From positions 6,825,001 through 6,889,000 of the forward strand of contig OX344765.1 in the NCBI GenBank assembly GCA_947034895.1: DNA of 64,000 bases, given 5' to 3'. Below are positions 48,191-60,865 of the stretch, in pieces. The position numbers were made by a program, and so were the translations under genes. Source of the stretch: Rhytidiadelphus loreus. Lineage: Eukaryota > Streptophyta > Bryopsida > Hypnales > Hylocomiaceae. Each line of letters starts with the position of its first letter. The first letter of the stretch is position 1. Under the pieces are notes generated by a model. The model made no database searches, was not told the origin of the DNA, and worked only from the letters and a program-made list of their open reading frames with translations.

Positions 48191-49817
48191 ATAATCTAAT
48201 CAAATTTTGTCATAATTTTAAATGGTTTAGGATATTCCCTAGACAGATTTGGATGGGGCAATGAACGGAATTGGGGCCAAACTATAGGTAACGGAATTGG
48301 GAAACAAATGGTGATGGGTTGGTCCACCTTATTATTTGGAAACTATAAGAGGATTCCAACACACTTTAGAATGCATCATGTGGACATTAGAGTTTAAATA
48401 ACTACACCTAAAATCGTACAAATAAACAATTTTGCATGGATTCCATTATTATATTGGAATTTTTTTCATGGGCTCATGTTGGTAGTGAAAAGGGGATTCT
48501 AGATTCTCTTAGAATGCATTTTTTGGACACTATATGAATAAATTATGAATTTTCAAAGTGCTAAAAATAGGTATTTCTAAAAGCGATCATAGAGTCTCAT
48601 GAATAGTAGGAGTACATTTAGGCGAGAATCTCTAACGTGTGGTTTTAAGAAGCGTGCAATTTTAGGTGTAGTTACTTTAATAATATCCAACAAGTGGCTA
48701 GGGAGGATTGATCCATGTATTGTCTTGTATTTTACCCCTGTCAAAAATATTGAATTTTTTTATTTGCTGCATTTGATAAAATTTGCAATTTATGAATTCA
48801 TATTTGCAATCAAAGGCCCCAAATTAGCTAAGGGACACGAAAAAAATACAAAATTTAAGCGGCACAAAATAGGGGGCAATTTTTACATTTATCCTTGGAT
48901 GGGGCAATACATGGGGCAATCCTCTTTGGCCCCCAATGAGCCTAATGTAGGGACTGTTTTGTCCCTCATGTTTTATCCTTGGGGAAAACATATGAACTAT
49001 TTATTCAGCACACATAATGAAAAATTGCAAATTTTGAGTTCATATTTGCAATCAGAGAGTCCAACTTAGCTAAGAGGATTGTAGAAAATAAATTTATCAA
49101 GCACAAATTTGTTTTTTTGTTTTTTAATATGCACCCTTGGTTGAACCTCTCCATTAGGTTGGTTGGGATACTATAGAATGGGTGTCACATGAAGGTTTAA
49201 TTAAGAACAAAATAAAAGAAACACAACACCAAACTCCATTAGACCAAGCTTGGATGCTTCAAGGAGTTTTGCACACTACTTTAGAATTAATTCAAAGTCC
49301 TCAATCACACACATTTTAGGATTAATTTTATTGTATGAATAAGTTATAAATTTTCAATGTATCATTTGTAGTTGTACTAAAGACCAACATTGATAGTTCA
49401 AGCCTCAGGGAAATTCATGTTTGATTGTGTACATCTTGTGTACTAGTAATCATTATAATCTAGGCAAAAAATGACACTTTAGAATCCAAATGTATGGGGT
49501 GTATTTTGGAGAGTGTTGATTCTAGGTGTTCATACCTTACTAATGTGTTTTTCTATGTATTGTTTTAACAACAAAATCTACATCATGACCATTTGGGGAT
49601 GGAAATAAATTTTCATCTACATCTTAATGCTTTACACATTCAACTTTGATCATTTCATTTTTTTAAATGATTTTTAGCCAGTATTCAGTAACAAAGGAAT
49701 GTTTCAGTTATTTGACCCAAAATGGATCTTTTTTTGTAAAATTAAGTTTGCAATTCTAAAAAATTTTAGCCTTCCCAAAAGAAGGCTAAAATCTCCAACC
49801 TTAGGCATTGCAATTAA
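48191..49817. other. Intergenic with two more MITE-interior relatives
   Basis: 48705-48930 and about 48940-49130 both carry tgcaatttatgaattcatat-like or ttttgagttcatatttgcaa segments, followed by an A/T-rich stretch. They are tandemly placed relatives of the 34617 interior. The overlapping 156-codon open frame (48599-49069) runs across both repeats and is not considered a gene. Confidence 0.45.
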
Positions 49818-50755
49818 CCCTTAAAGGACCAAACACCATTTTTTGGCAACATAGCAATTTTGGGCAGCTCACTACAAATGGAATTTTTATTTTTTTTCTT
49901 TGAAAATTTCACACAACGTGTGCCTGAGGAGTAGCTATAAGGCACAACACTTTTCATAACTTTTGACTGCATGGTTCAAAAGTTATTGCATGATATGTAG
50001 TTTTTAGTGTTTGACGGGCACCTTGGGCAGCCCAAAAAACTTCTTTAAAATCACTTTTTAAAAAAATAAAAATTTGAAATTGGTTTTATAGATTTATATA
50101 TACATGAAAAGCTTTGAATCATTCCTTTTTTTTATTTAAGAGATGAAAGTTATGAGGTGTTCTAGTTTGCGGTTAGTTATGGATTCCCTACTCAAAAATA
50201 AACTTTGGAGTCCTATATTTAACTCTATTTTTTATATTTTTTGAAAAAAATAAAAAATATATGATGTAGATTGTTTATTACTACAATACCACCATTGGGA
50301 TTGGAATTTTTCAATTTTATAATTAAATTCTTAACAATTTAGTGTTTTGATTCACTTTGTACTTCTTTATGCTTACTACTTTTTTCCTATATGTTGTGCA
50401 ATTCCAAATGATTTAAATTTTTTTCAAGCATATAGCCAACTTGACTCGAGGAATAAACACAAAGAGTAACCACCATTTTAGACATTTTTTCATACAAATG
50501 TGACCTTGTGAAGTGCAGCTGCCCGTGTTTTCACAGGGCCAAAAAAAAGATTTTTGTCACTTCTAATGTTAATATCTTGCAATCTACATGGTGGAAAATT
50601 CTGAATTTTTTTTCACATCTTTTCAAACTATTTTACTACAAGATCCTACGGTTGCATGTGTCCATAAATGTTTTTCATCTAAAATTTGGTGCTTATAAAT
50701 GCAAGGGCAGTTTTGGAGTGTTTTTGGTGAAAATATAATCTCTGACCTTTAAGGG
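49818..50755 (+). mobile_element. piggyBac-like element, 938 bp, TTAA-flanked (reference copy)
   Basis: TTAA at 49814-49817 and 50756-50759, with ends CCCTTAAAGGAC and (reverse complement) CCCTTAAAGGTC. It has the same family and length as 53955-54898 and 60866-61773, which lie in the opposite orientation. Its left third also forms both arms of the fold-back element 6574-7413. There is no transposase; the longest frame is 76 codons. Confidence 0.88.
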
Positions 50756-50762
50756 TTAAGAT

Positions 50763-51070
50763 AGATAAGCCTATTATCACCCTCATTTGAAATGTGAATA
50801 TCTTGGGGTCAATTTTGAGAGGGGCACATATTTTTCAGAGGTGTGCACTTATTTTACGGATTAAACCCAAGTAGAATTATAATTTTTGATTAAAATTGTA
50901 ATTTCTATGAATTTTTGAAGTAGTTAGCCTTAAAATTACAAAACCGTCAATAGAGTGGGGTCATAAACACACCATACCTACCCTTCCATGTATTTAGTGG
51001 CACTTAAGTTCTCATCAATCAAAGATTGATATGTTACTCATTTTGACATTAATTCATTGATTTTGTCTGA
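50763..51070 (+). repeat. Dispersed repeat, copy 2
   Basis: Parallels 47878-48190 in the same orientation. It begins a few bases after the TTAA of the preceding element. Confidence 0.7.
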
Positions 51071-51907
51071 ATCTTGAAGAGATTTGGATATTTTCTAGGG
51101 CAAATTCACTTGATTCTAGTGAATTGGACAATGGACAATATTAGACTTTCCTACCTTAGTACAAACAAAGAATAGCCACTTAAAACAAAATATTCAAAAA
51201 TTGAAGGAATTAAATTGCAATTGCAAGAGTCCAAATTCACTTGTATATATTTCATTTGTATTTAAAAAATTAAATTAAATTATAAAATTATGATTCTCAT
51301 TCTATCCTTCATTTATAATAATAATTCAACTTATTATAATATATTATAAAAGATATAAGCTTATTTTTCCTGTTACTTTAAAAAATCATAATAATTTTAA
51401 TTTTACATCAAAAATTCTGAAAATATCAAAATCAATAGAAAAAATATATGTCCACAAGTGAAAAATATCAAAAAAATATATATCAATTAGTTAAAAAGAT
51501 AAACATAGCTTGATAATGGCATTTGGCTTTAAGGTCATTTGCAAGTGTGTTTAAAATATAAAACAATTGATTCATAAATCTTGACACCAATCTACATTGT
51601 CACTTGTATCTATTGAATTTTTTTTATATAATTGAATTGAATATTGTGTTTTATTTTTTCATTCATTTTCACTTTTTGCTACAAAATATAAAAGTTATAA
51701 TTCTTACAAAATGAATTTTTTTAAAAGTGATAGACAACCTATAATATCATGTATTAAAAATATAAGATTGATATTTGAATACAATTTAAAATGCTAAATT
51801 AAAGTCAACCATGATGTTGTGTCCAACAAATGACTTCATAGATCAAATAGAACAATTTTATATCTGATTTTGAGGGGAGAATTGTTCAAATTCATTTGCA
51901 ACTGATG
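51071..51907. other. Very AT-rich intergenic DNA
   Basis: No gene or paired repeat ends seen. Confidence 0.4.
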
Positions 51908-52083
51908 GTATTTGAATTTTCTTCATGCAATATTATTAACTTTTCTTAATAAGAAGATGCTTAATCCATAAGTCACCTTGTTGTCTATTTTTGTAGTATT
52001 TGAATTTTCTTCATATAATATTATTAACTTTTCTTAATAAGAAGATGCTTAATCCACAAGTCACCTTGTTGTCTATTTTTGCA
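51908..52083 (+). repeat. Recent 88-bp tandem duplication
   Basis: Units 51908-51995 and 51996-52083 (gtatttgaattttcttcat... to tctatttttg) differ at only a few positions, so the duplication is recent. Confidence 0.9.
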
Positions 52084-52616
52084 GCTTCTAACTCCTTCTT
52101 CATCTCAATTCTAGCCATAAATAATGATTTTTTGAATTTGAACCCAACTATTGAAATGAAGTTTATCCAGTTTAGTTTCTACTCCAATTTGAAAATTTGA
52201 AAATTCCTAAATTGCAAAGTTAACGGCAAATTGAACTTTGGGCTTCTCACCATGGTTGACTAATTTTCAAATTAATTCCAATATAATACATAAATTTAGT
52301 TTATACCATGATCTTCTACAACAACCTGTATGCATGTAGAGAAAACTTCAATTTCAAGTGTATATGATATGAATTTTCTTCACTTTTTCTTCAAAAATTC
52401 ATTCTAATTTCAAATTATCACAAAAAAATGATTTTAATGATTTTAAAAATGATGGCTTACAAATGATGGTTTACAAATGATAACATATGGTTTCACCTTA
52501 AAAATAACAATAATAAATAGTCACAAGATGGGATTATAGAGAATGAAGGATTTTGAAGCGAAAACTCTCAGCAACCCTAAGCGAAACCCTAAAAAACAAA
52601 CTCCAAACATCGCATT

Positions 52617-53169
52617 TTACTCGTCCTTGAGATGTTTGAGTTCCTCATTGTGGAGCACGTAACTGGCATCCACCTTCTCATGCTCTGTGCACACAAAAAC
52701 TAGGAATCAACATTATAACAAACCGTGCCTGTTCAATTCTCCATAGGATTGAACGACCTAATCTTAGATTTCTGTCGAATGAATCAATGCACATGGCGTC
52801 CACTTCAGAGGATTTTCTGTAAGAATTAGTATTTGAAGAAGCTTCAATGGCGATACCTCCTTCCGATTGCAGTGAGCAATCAGCACCAGGCTCGTCCTGA
52901 AGCAATTTGACACTCTGACGCTCATTCTTTGTTGGTTGTAACTCCTCCCGTCTCGCTCTCAGCTCCGCAACTTTGCTTACCAGCAGCTTGTCCACATTCT
53001 GCAAGCTGGCGACGTTGTTGAATAAGACATTGCGCACCGTTGCAACAGCAACTTGGTCAAGCAGGGGTCTTAAGAACTCGCGGCTTTTAGGATCTCGGCG
53101 TCTCAAATTCTCGAGATTCGTACTTCTGCGAGGTTGGTTTGAGCATCCCGGAGGAAGCTCTTGCCCCAT
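52617..53169 (-). CDS. Small conserved-looking protein of unknown function
   Basis: Two exons on the minus strand (53169-52758 and 52684-52617, a 73-bp GT-AG intron) give 159 aa, from MGQELPPGC to KHLKDE. Residues about 18-50 are basic (NLENLRRRDPKSREFLRPLL). A predicted amphipathic or coiled-coil helix follows (ASLQNVDKLLVSKVAELRARREELQ), then an acidic, Ser-rich linker and a short second helix. I do not recognise the family. Without the intron the frame reads on to a stop at 52678-52680, giving a different 21-residue tail; I prefer the spliced form because its phases close and its tail is compositionally normal. A decayed copy of exon 1 and its 5' flank lies at 59356-63480. Confidence 0.75.
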
Positions 53170-53799
53170 TGTCTGAGATCGAGACCACAGGAGCTTGGAA
53201 TTGGGATCGTGGCTCCTTTCACCAAGGAGCAAACCCTAAAAGAAAGTCTGTTGCGAAAACATCCTGCAACATGAAACTATGAATCATATAACTTAACCTA
53301 ATGCTTATACTCGTCTCAAAAAAAGCCCCTTTCGAAACGTGACATTCATACAATGAGCTTCATATGATTTGAATTTGTTGCACTTTTCGTACAATGCACT
53401 TCACACGATTTGATTTTTCAGTAACTTTAAAAAAAATTACAGCTTTAAAAGATGCAATTTTACAAAATCTATTAACCTTCTTCAACTTTAAGAATGTTCA
53501 TTAAAGAAATGGTTCAAAAAGCTTCTTCATAAGTAATTTTTATGACTAAAATTCAGATTTAATTCAGATTTAGAGCAAGAGGTAGAAATTGTCAACATAC
53601 ACTGAAAAGCATCTTTGGGAAAATGTTTTTGGAACATCTTCCTGAATAGAAAGGCCAACATTACTTCAATGAGATAATTTCAATCAATATCTAGAGTGAA
53701 CACATTCAAAGAAAATAAAATGGATTGAAAATTAGAGTTATTTATTTTGTGCTCATTTGAAATCATGCAAGCACCACATTATCACATTGTGGAGTTGAC

Positions 53800-53880
53800 C
53801 CCTAAAGGACTAAGTGATTGTTCAATGTATGCAAGAAATCTTGGGCAAGTTCACACAAAGTCAATTTTTTAATGACTAAA
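53800..53880. mobile_element. piggyBac-like element end fragment
   Basis: CCCCTAAAGGACTAAGTG follows TTGA at 53796-53799. The next 70 bp (tgttcaatg.atgc, cacaaagtcaattttt) resembles the left ends of the 13169 and 36683 elements. The other end is missing. Confidence 0.5.
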
Positions 53881-53954
53881 TTATTTGTTCCCATCCCTTG
53901 TTATATTTTTTGATTACCAATTTCTTTATTCCCATCTTCCTCTTGTGGTTTTAA

Positions 53955-54898
53955 CCCTAAAAGTCAGAGACTATGTTTTCACCAAAACTGCTCCAAAATT
54001 GTCATTTCTAGGACAAGTACCAAATTCTAGAAAAAAAAACATTTTTAGAAACTTGTGACCATAGGATCTTGTAGTAAACTGGTTTGAAAAGACGTTGAAA
54101 AAATTTCAGAATTTTCCACCGTGTAGATTGCAAGATATTAACATTTGAAGTGACAAAAATCCTTTTTTGGGCCTTGTGAAAATACGAGCAGCTGCACTTC
54201 ACAAGGTCACATTTGTATGAAAAAATGTCCAAAATGGTGGTTACTCTTTGGATTAATTCTTCAAGGCAAGTTGGCTACATGCTTGAAAATTTTCAGATCA
54301 TTTGAAATTGTATAACATATAGGAAAAAAATAGTAAGTAGAAAGAAGTAGAGAATGTTTAAAAACACTAAATTGTTAACAATTTATTTATGAAATTGAAA
54401 AATTTCAATCCCAATGGTTGTAATGTTGTAATAAACATTATACACCTAATGCTTTTATTTTTTTTCAAAAATATTTAAAATTGAGTTAAATAAAGGACTT
54501 CAAAGTTTATTTTAGAGTAGAGATTCCATAACTATCCACAAACTAATCCAAACTAAAATTCCTCATAACTTTCATCTCATTAATCAAAATGGAATGATTC
54601 AAAGTTTACCACATATATATAAATCTAGAGAATCAATTTCAAATTTTTATTTTTTTTAAAAGTGATTTTCAAAGGAGTTTTTTTTCCTGCTCAGGTTACT
54701 CGCCGAACACTGAAAATTACATATTATGCAATTACTTTTTAAGCATGTAGTCAAAAGTTATGAAAATTGTTGGGCCTTAAAGTTACTCCTTGGTCACATG
54801 TTGTAAAGAAATTTCAACGAAAAAAATAAAAATTCCATTCGTAGTGAGCTGCCCAAAATTACTATGTTACCAAAAAATGGTGTTTGGTCCTTTAGGGG
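53955..54898 (-). mobile_element. piggyBac-like element, 944 bp, TTAA-flanked
   Basis: TTAA at 53951-53954 and 54899-54902. It is an inverted copy of 49818-50755 along its whole length: gtgacattt-type subterminal sequence, tggtgtttggtcctttaggg at the far end. Confidence 0.88.
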
Positions 54899-54902
54899 TT
54901 AA

Positions 54903-56007
54903 ATCCTTTATGTCTAAATTTTTTTTGAATTTTTGCACATTTTTCTTTCTATTATTGTACAATTATATTATTTACCTCTATTTTATCTAATTGGTCATAG
55001 AGGATGGTTATTTTTAAAGATTCAACTATAATCTTGGGAGCTAAAAACTATAACTGACCTTTAGTCAAGGCCATAAACATTACTCTCCATGAATGAGATA
55101 ATAATGAGATAAAACATTACACTAAAGCTTTATGTTCATCATTTAGAATATCGACATTGGAGCACAAGCTCAAGAGTGTATATCCTCACTATTTCCTTAA
55201 ACCACATAATTATTTTGAAGATTATAATATTGTAGGCATGAATTATAATTTCCAAGGAGGTTTAATCCCTAATCGACTAAGGAGCCCACTTTGGATTTCT
55301 TGAGAACTTGGGTAGTAACTATTGACTTCTTGATTTGAAATTTTTGCATGAAATTTTGGGATTGGATGCTAACCATCTTAACTACATGGAAATCTTTGTT
55401 TCAAGTCATTCCAATAATTATTGCAAAAGTTATAAGATTTTTTAGGACATCAATGTCATAGTGAGCAACTAAAAATATCTGAGAGAAAAATTGATTTATT
55501 TTATTTTTTTGTGTAGATCAATATCTACTTAAAAAAAATTTAAACCATTCAATTTTGAATAATGAGGTTAAAGTTAGGAGGAGTTTTATTTTGTAGGCTA
55601 TGGAGGTAGAAAAAACATATAAAGTTGTTTTTTGAACTCAATTTTGAAAATTTCCAAATACAAACCATTCAATAGATGTTGCTTACTAGAACATTATCAC
55701 CATTGATATTTACAATTTACAATTTCTTATAAAAGTCTTTAGCAATTTAGATTTTTTCTTTCATCCAATATCACCTTCCACTTGATAATTTTTGGAAGAT
55801 GAATATCAAAGTTTTCTAGGTTCAACTTTTTTTCATGTAATATCAACCCATTTTTCCACATATGTAATAAATTATGTAAGTTATAGGATATACACTTTTT
55901 TCGTAAAAATGTTGAAAGACAAAAGTTCACCTTTAGAAAGGACTAAGAGAAACTACTCAGTAGAGGAGATTTTAAATATAATTTTTATAATTTTTATAAT
56001 TTTTTGT
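54903..56007. other. AT-rich intergenic DNA
   Basis: No gene or repeat recognised. Short open frames only. Confidence 0.4.
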
Positions 56008-56249
56008 TTCAAGGCTGTTCCCATTGCTAGGATCCAACCCTATATAGTCAAAATATAATAATATTACAAAAAAAATTAATTTAAAAAAAATTAATTAATT
56101 TAAAATTTTAATTTTAATTATTTTTAAAAAATTATAAAAATTATATTTAAAAATATATTGATTAATTATATCTGATGTGGTAGTTGCTTAGCCACGTCAG
56201 ATCAACGTTCCTAGAGTTTCCACAGTCCGGGAATTCATAGTCTCTTAAG
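56008..56249. mobile_element. TGACGTGG-hairpin MITE relative, copy F
   Basis: Contains ggctgttcccattg, a long A/T core and the hairpin ctgatgtgg...ccacgtcag (56172-56200, one mismatch in nine). It ends near gggaattcatagtctctt. Terminal CATTAGATG is not visible, so ends are approximate. Confidence 0.55.
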
Positions 56250-56361
56250 TTTAGGCACATTGAATGTACAATAGGAGGCAATTTTCACTCTAAAATTTTG
56301 GAAGGATGTACTTGAACAAATTAACTAAAGGATTATACGGTTGAATTTGTTAGATAATTAA

Positions 56362-56965
56362 TCCCTAAGTGCCTAAGCCTTTCCAAGTGTGTTTTTCCTA
56401 TGTGAAAAAAACATGGGCTTATACTTATCCCCAATGAAACAAATTGTGTCTTTTCAAAATCTAATTGCATAGATGTTTAAAGATCTTGCTTAATAGTGTA
56501 CTTACCAATTTTGTGTGTGAAAAATTGCATAGGAGTTGAGAAATTTTAACAAGAAAAATGTAAGTATCCTATTTTTCTGTATGTTGTTCCTCTCTATAAT
56601 GTTTGAGAAATTTGCATGAGAGTTTTTTGGGATCAGAGGTGACACAAAAAACTAGAAATTGTGTTAGCACACTAAAATACACTTCCCAAAACCTTGAGTT
56701 TAAATGAAGAGCTATAAAATTCATTACACAATCTACTTTACAATTGTTGAAATGCAATTTTTTTTAATAAGTAGAAATTGCAAATAACTCCAAATCAACA
56801 CTTGCATGTTTAAATTTTCACTATTGAAAATCATGAAATCACTTTACTCTTTCTATTGGGACTATTTTCAAAACAAATGAATAAGTCCTATTTTTAGATC
56901 TTACATCAAATGAAATTGGCAAGCTTTACTCTTCCACTAATGGTACATATATGCCTTTGAGGACC
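56362..56965 (+). mobile_element. Truncated piggyBac-like element (relative of 21980-22781)
   Basis: TTAA at 56358-56361, then tccctaagtgcctaagcctt as in the nested copy at 21980. Similarity continues to about 56965 (ctttgaggacctct), where LINE sequence begins. The right end is lost at that junction. Confidence 0.75.
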
Positions 56966-56969
56966 TCTA

Positions 56970-59345
56970 AAATTGAAGCTCGGAAAATTAAAGGATAGAA
57001 GATCCAAGCAAGGGCCAAGTGGAGAATGGTTGGTAATCGCCTATCTTTAGAATTTTTTAAAGTTGTCAAAGAATCACCTAATACAGCTTCTATCACCAAG
57101 CTAAGGGACATTTAAGGTGCAATCAAACATAAACAATGTGATTTAGAAAATATATGTACCGATTTCAACTCAAAACTCTATATACAACCAATATTGTCAC
57201 CTCAAGACCTAGTAGATAGAGAGAAGATTTTTATGTACGTACACAACAAGTTTTCTACCTCTATGGCACAACAATTGGAATCTCCCCTGACAAGAGAAGA
57301 ACTCACCAAGTGCTACAATAGATGGCTAAGGGATGTAGCCCAGGGCTAAACAAAATCATAGCCAAATTTTTTTTGCCATTTCTAAGATTTGTTGAGGACC
57401 AAGTTCATGGATAAGGTAAACATCTTTGTTGCCCAGGGACATTTTCCAACTGGTATGACTTCTAGCACTATTGCACTTCTCTTTAAATCAAACAATCAAG
57501 CAAATTTATCTAATTGGTGGCTAATAAAGCTACTAAATGTTGCATATAAGATAGTAGCAAAAACACTATCGATTAGGCTACAAAGTCTTCTTAAAGATGT
57601 AATTAGTCCAAAGCAGTCCACCTTTCTTCCATTGAGACATATATTAGCCAATATTCTTCTTCAATATGAGACTATAGAATGGGCCAAGGAGTTAGACCAA
57701 GATTTAATTTTCCTCAAATTAGACTTTACTAAAGCTTATGACATTGTATCTTGGGATTTTCTCTTCTAAGTGATGAGCAAAATTGGTACCCAGATACTTT
57801 TTCACACTTGGTCATGATGTTACATGATGTCTCAACATCAATTTTACTAAATGGCAAAGCTACATCTCTTTTCTCTATTTCTTGTGGAGTAAGACAAGGA
57901 TGTCTATTGGCACCTTACTTGTTTTTACTTATTGGAAAATCACTCTATATGGTCGCGACAAAAGAGCAAAGGATGGGCAATATCATGGACAAAGATCTCA
58001 TCTAGCTTCAACCTTACCAATATTGAATTCAACAAATGGCGATCGATATCTCATTTCACACATTCTTCATGAGTGGATGGGATTCCTAACTAGACAATTT
58101 GACTTGATTCATGATGGTCAATGGGTGGGTATCTACAACCAATCTCATGACAAACTCCCTAGTTTAATATGGAAAGTTCACAACCCAAATTTCAAACTTC
58201 AGCCTTCCCAACTTCAAACTATTATCCTGACGGCAAAAGCCAAGATAGCAACAGTTGACTAGACTTCCAAACAACTGTCACTCATCTCCAATACCCCTAA
58301 AGGAACAACTTACAGGGAATTCATCAAGAAGATTTGAGTGATGGAATTTTGTAAGAACCATGGTGGTGATCTCTTGGGTGATCCAACGTTCTTCTTCTCA
58401 AGAGATATTCAATCCTTAGGATTCAATCCTAGTCAATGGTTATGGAGTAACGACCAACCTTTGCCTTCATATCCAACACTTATTGGATGTCATCTCATCA
58501 CCAAACAATGCCAACTGAAGCGCTCTATCCAATCAAAATGGCTAGGGCATCTCCCTTCCAACTTCTTATCAGATTGGAGGGATTTATGGAACAAAGCTAG
58601 ATCACTAAAAGAAGTTGCATTCATGTGGTCGCTGTGGCATGATATCATAGCAATCCATTCATAGAGAGCTCTTATCAGCCCTACCATCGACACCAACTAC
58701 AATAGTTGTTTAAGTAACGTAGAGAAGACACCAATCTATACGTTATATGTTTGTCTTCATGCGCAGGAGGTCTGGGAATGTGCTCAATCGATTCTCTAGC
58801 ATATCTGTAGGAAACAACCAGTGATAGGACCTCACGTCCGTTTCACAGCAACCCAATACATGTTTAGTGATAAGCCCCTAAAAAGATTTTGTAACCTCAT
58901 GCTTATATGGACTATACTTCAAGGGTAGGCACTATGGATTATTGGATAGCTCATAACAATCAAGTCTTTGCCAATGCAAAGTGGCCTTGGAGTAATTTTC
59001 AGAAGGTTTTATGGGAGGCATTGCTAGATTCAGGTCAAGCAACTCAAATGAAGATATGAAACGGGATTCAACTTAACCCCCAACTTTCTGGCAAACTTCT
59101 TGCCAATTTCAATTGCATTTGGCTATAGTCCTCGACTTTGGCTAGCAAGAAGGACAATAGGGTGATATACTGAAATTTAGATGGTCCTCTAGTCTGTACC
59201 TTTATTACGTAGCTTCGTTGTTCATTTTGTTTTTGTTGGTTCTTTTTATACTCATTTCTCTTCATTGGCTAGTTGGTTAGGCTTGATTTGTTACTTTGGT
59301 TTTCTTTTTAATGCAATGGAGCTCCTATTTGTTAAAAATAAATAA
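56970..59345 (+). mobile_element. Degraded non-LTR retrotransposon (LINE) with reverse transcriptase remnants
   Basis: The RT is recognisable in pieces. Upstream blocks (LTREELTKCYN) are followed by the palm start (HFPTGMTSSTIALLFK, then ISPKQSTFL), motif A FLKLDFTKAYD near 57715-57745, and motif GVRQGCLLAPYLFLL near 57885-57930. The catalytic FADD block is not found, stops and frameshifts interrupt the frame, and the later domain (WLWSNDQPLPSYP... near 58440) is in another phase. The 5' end is truncated against the TTAA element. The 3' end is A-rich (gttaaaaataaataaatgc, about 59330) and abuts the pseudogene of the small gene. It is inactive. Confidence 0.85.
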
Positions 59346-59615
59346 ATGCAAAAGATTGTCTGCAAGAAGAATAGTTGAAGAAGCTTTAGTGGCAATACCA
59401 CCTTCTGATTGTAGTGAGCAATCAGCACCAAGCTCATTTTGAAGCAGATTGACACTTTGACACTCATTCTTTGTTGATTGCAATTGCTCCTATCTTGCTT
59501 TGAGCTCCGCAACTTTGCTTATTAGTAGCTTATATACATTTTGCAAACTGGCCATGTTGTTGAATACAACATTGCGCACTATGACAACATCAACCTAGAG
59601 AAACATGGGTCTTAA

Positions 59616-59839
59616 CCCAGGAAGGACGCCGCGGACAATAGGTGTCCGATGATTGACAAGGAATTCTCTAGTGTAGGATAGAACTACAACTATTCATCCT
59701 CGGAGTTTTTTTGTGGAAAGTGGAGAACATCTACAATAGCTTGACTTCCAATGAGTATTTTTGAATTTTTTTTATTCCAATGACTCTCACGGTTATACAA
59801 TGCATAATTGTTAGGGTCACCCCCCGTGTCATTCTAGGG
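59616..59839. mobile_element. piggyBac-like MITE, 224 bp, with proven empty site
   Basis: TTAA at 59612-59615 and 59840-59843. Left end CCCAGGAAGGAC; right end (reverse complement) CCCTAGAATGAC. The intact gene reads gggtcTTAAgaactcg at 53065-53080, where the pseudogene reads gggtcTTAA, element, TTAAgaacttg. A homologous 215-bp stretch starts at 25152. Confidence 0.92.
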
Positions 59840-60374
59840 TTAAGAACTTGTGACTATTAAGATGTCGGCAACTCTAATTTTCAAGATTCATACTCCCACG
59901 AAATTGGTTTGAGCATCCTAGAGAACATTCTTGCCGCATTGTCTAAGATCAAGACATACACTAGAAGAAACCTGCATTTTTTATGACAAGCCAATAAACA
60001 TGGTTAGATGTTTAGTTTAACGTCAGACATGTCTACTATAGATGTCTAGGAAAATCCGTCAAGATTGACAAGACAAAAACACTAGGAAATTTGAAAAAAC
60101 GTGTTGTATTTTTAAAGCAACATCACAACATACATGGTCAAAAAAGGAGCTAGAAGTGTACTATGTGGCAGCCATGTAAGCGCCACGTACACAGGCAGGC
60201 AGTGCCCTATGGAATTTCTTACACTTGACCTGTTGATGATGTGGCACTTAATGTCACATTGTTTGAAAAAATTAATATTGTTTTCAACAACATCAACGTA
60301 GATGTCTAAAAGATTTTAATGTTGTTTTTTGCGATGTCCACTTAGACATCTAAACATTTTTTTTAAACGTCAAC

Positions 60375-60560
60375 TTAGATGTACACTATACACAGTACAC
60401 CATACAAAAAGGACATATAAAATACACCATATAGAATACATTGTACATCATATACAATACAAAAGCAATATACTATACATCATACACAATATGTCATACA
60501 TTGTACACCATATATAATATGCAATATATTATACACAATACACAATACACCGTATTGACA
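60375..60560 (+). repeat. Degenerate tacac/atac-rich minisatellite
   Basis: Roughly 185 bp of variable units such as tacaccatata and tacacaatac inside the CACTA element. No fixed period. Confidence 0.7.
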
Positions 60561-60865
60561 ATTATATCAAATGGCCTAAAAGCCATTTATTATAAGTATA
60601 TTGACATGACAAGACAAGCTACTTATACAGGTGTGGTGATAGGAGCAAAGACAAAGCATATGGGATATGTGAAACTTAGAGATTGTATTTTATGAGAAAA
60701 CATTTGGACATCTCATTTGATGCGTTAGTTGACATTGCAAAAAATATGTAGACATCTTCTAAGATGTCTCAGTTGACGTGCCAGTTGACATCGCAAAAAA
60801 CATCTAGATGTTTTAGAAGATGTCCCAATTGATGTTTTAGTTGATGTCTTCAAAAATAATGTTAA

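Noticed and set aside
48599..49069. 156-codon plus-strand frame
   Set aside because: Runs through two tandem copies of a dispersed non-coding MITE interior.
57882..58262. 126-codon frame overlapping the LINE
   Set aside because: Out-of-phase reading of the reverse transcriptase region; the correct frame shows GVRQGC.
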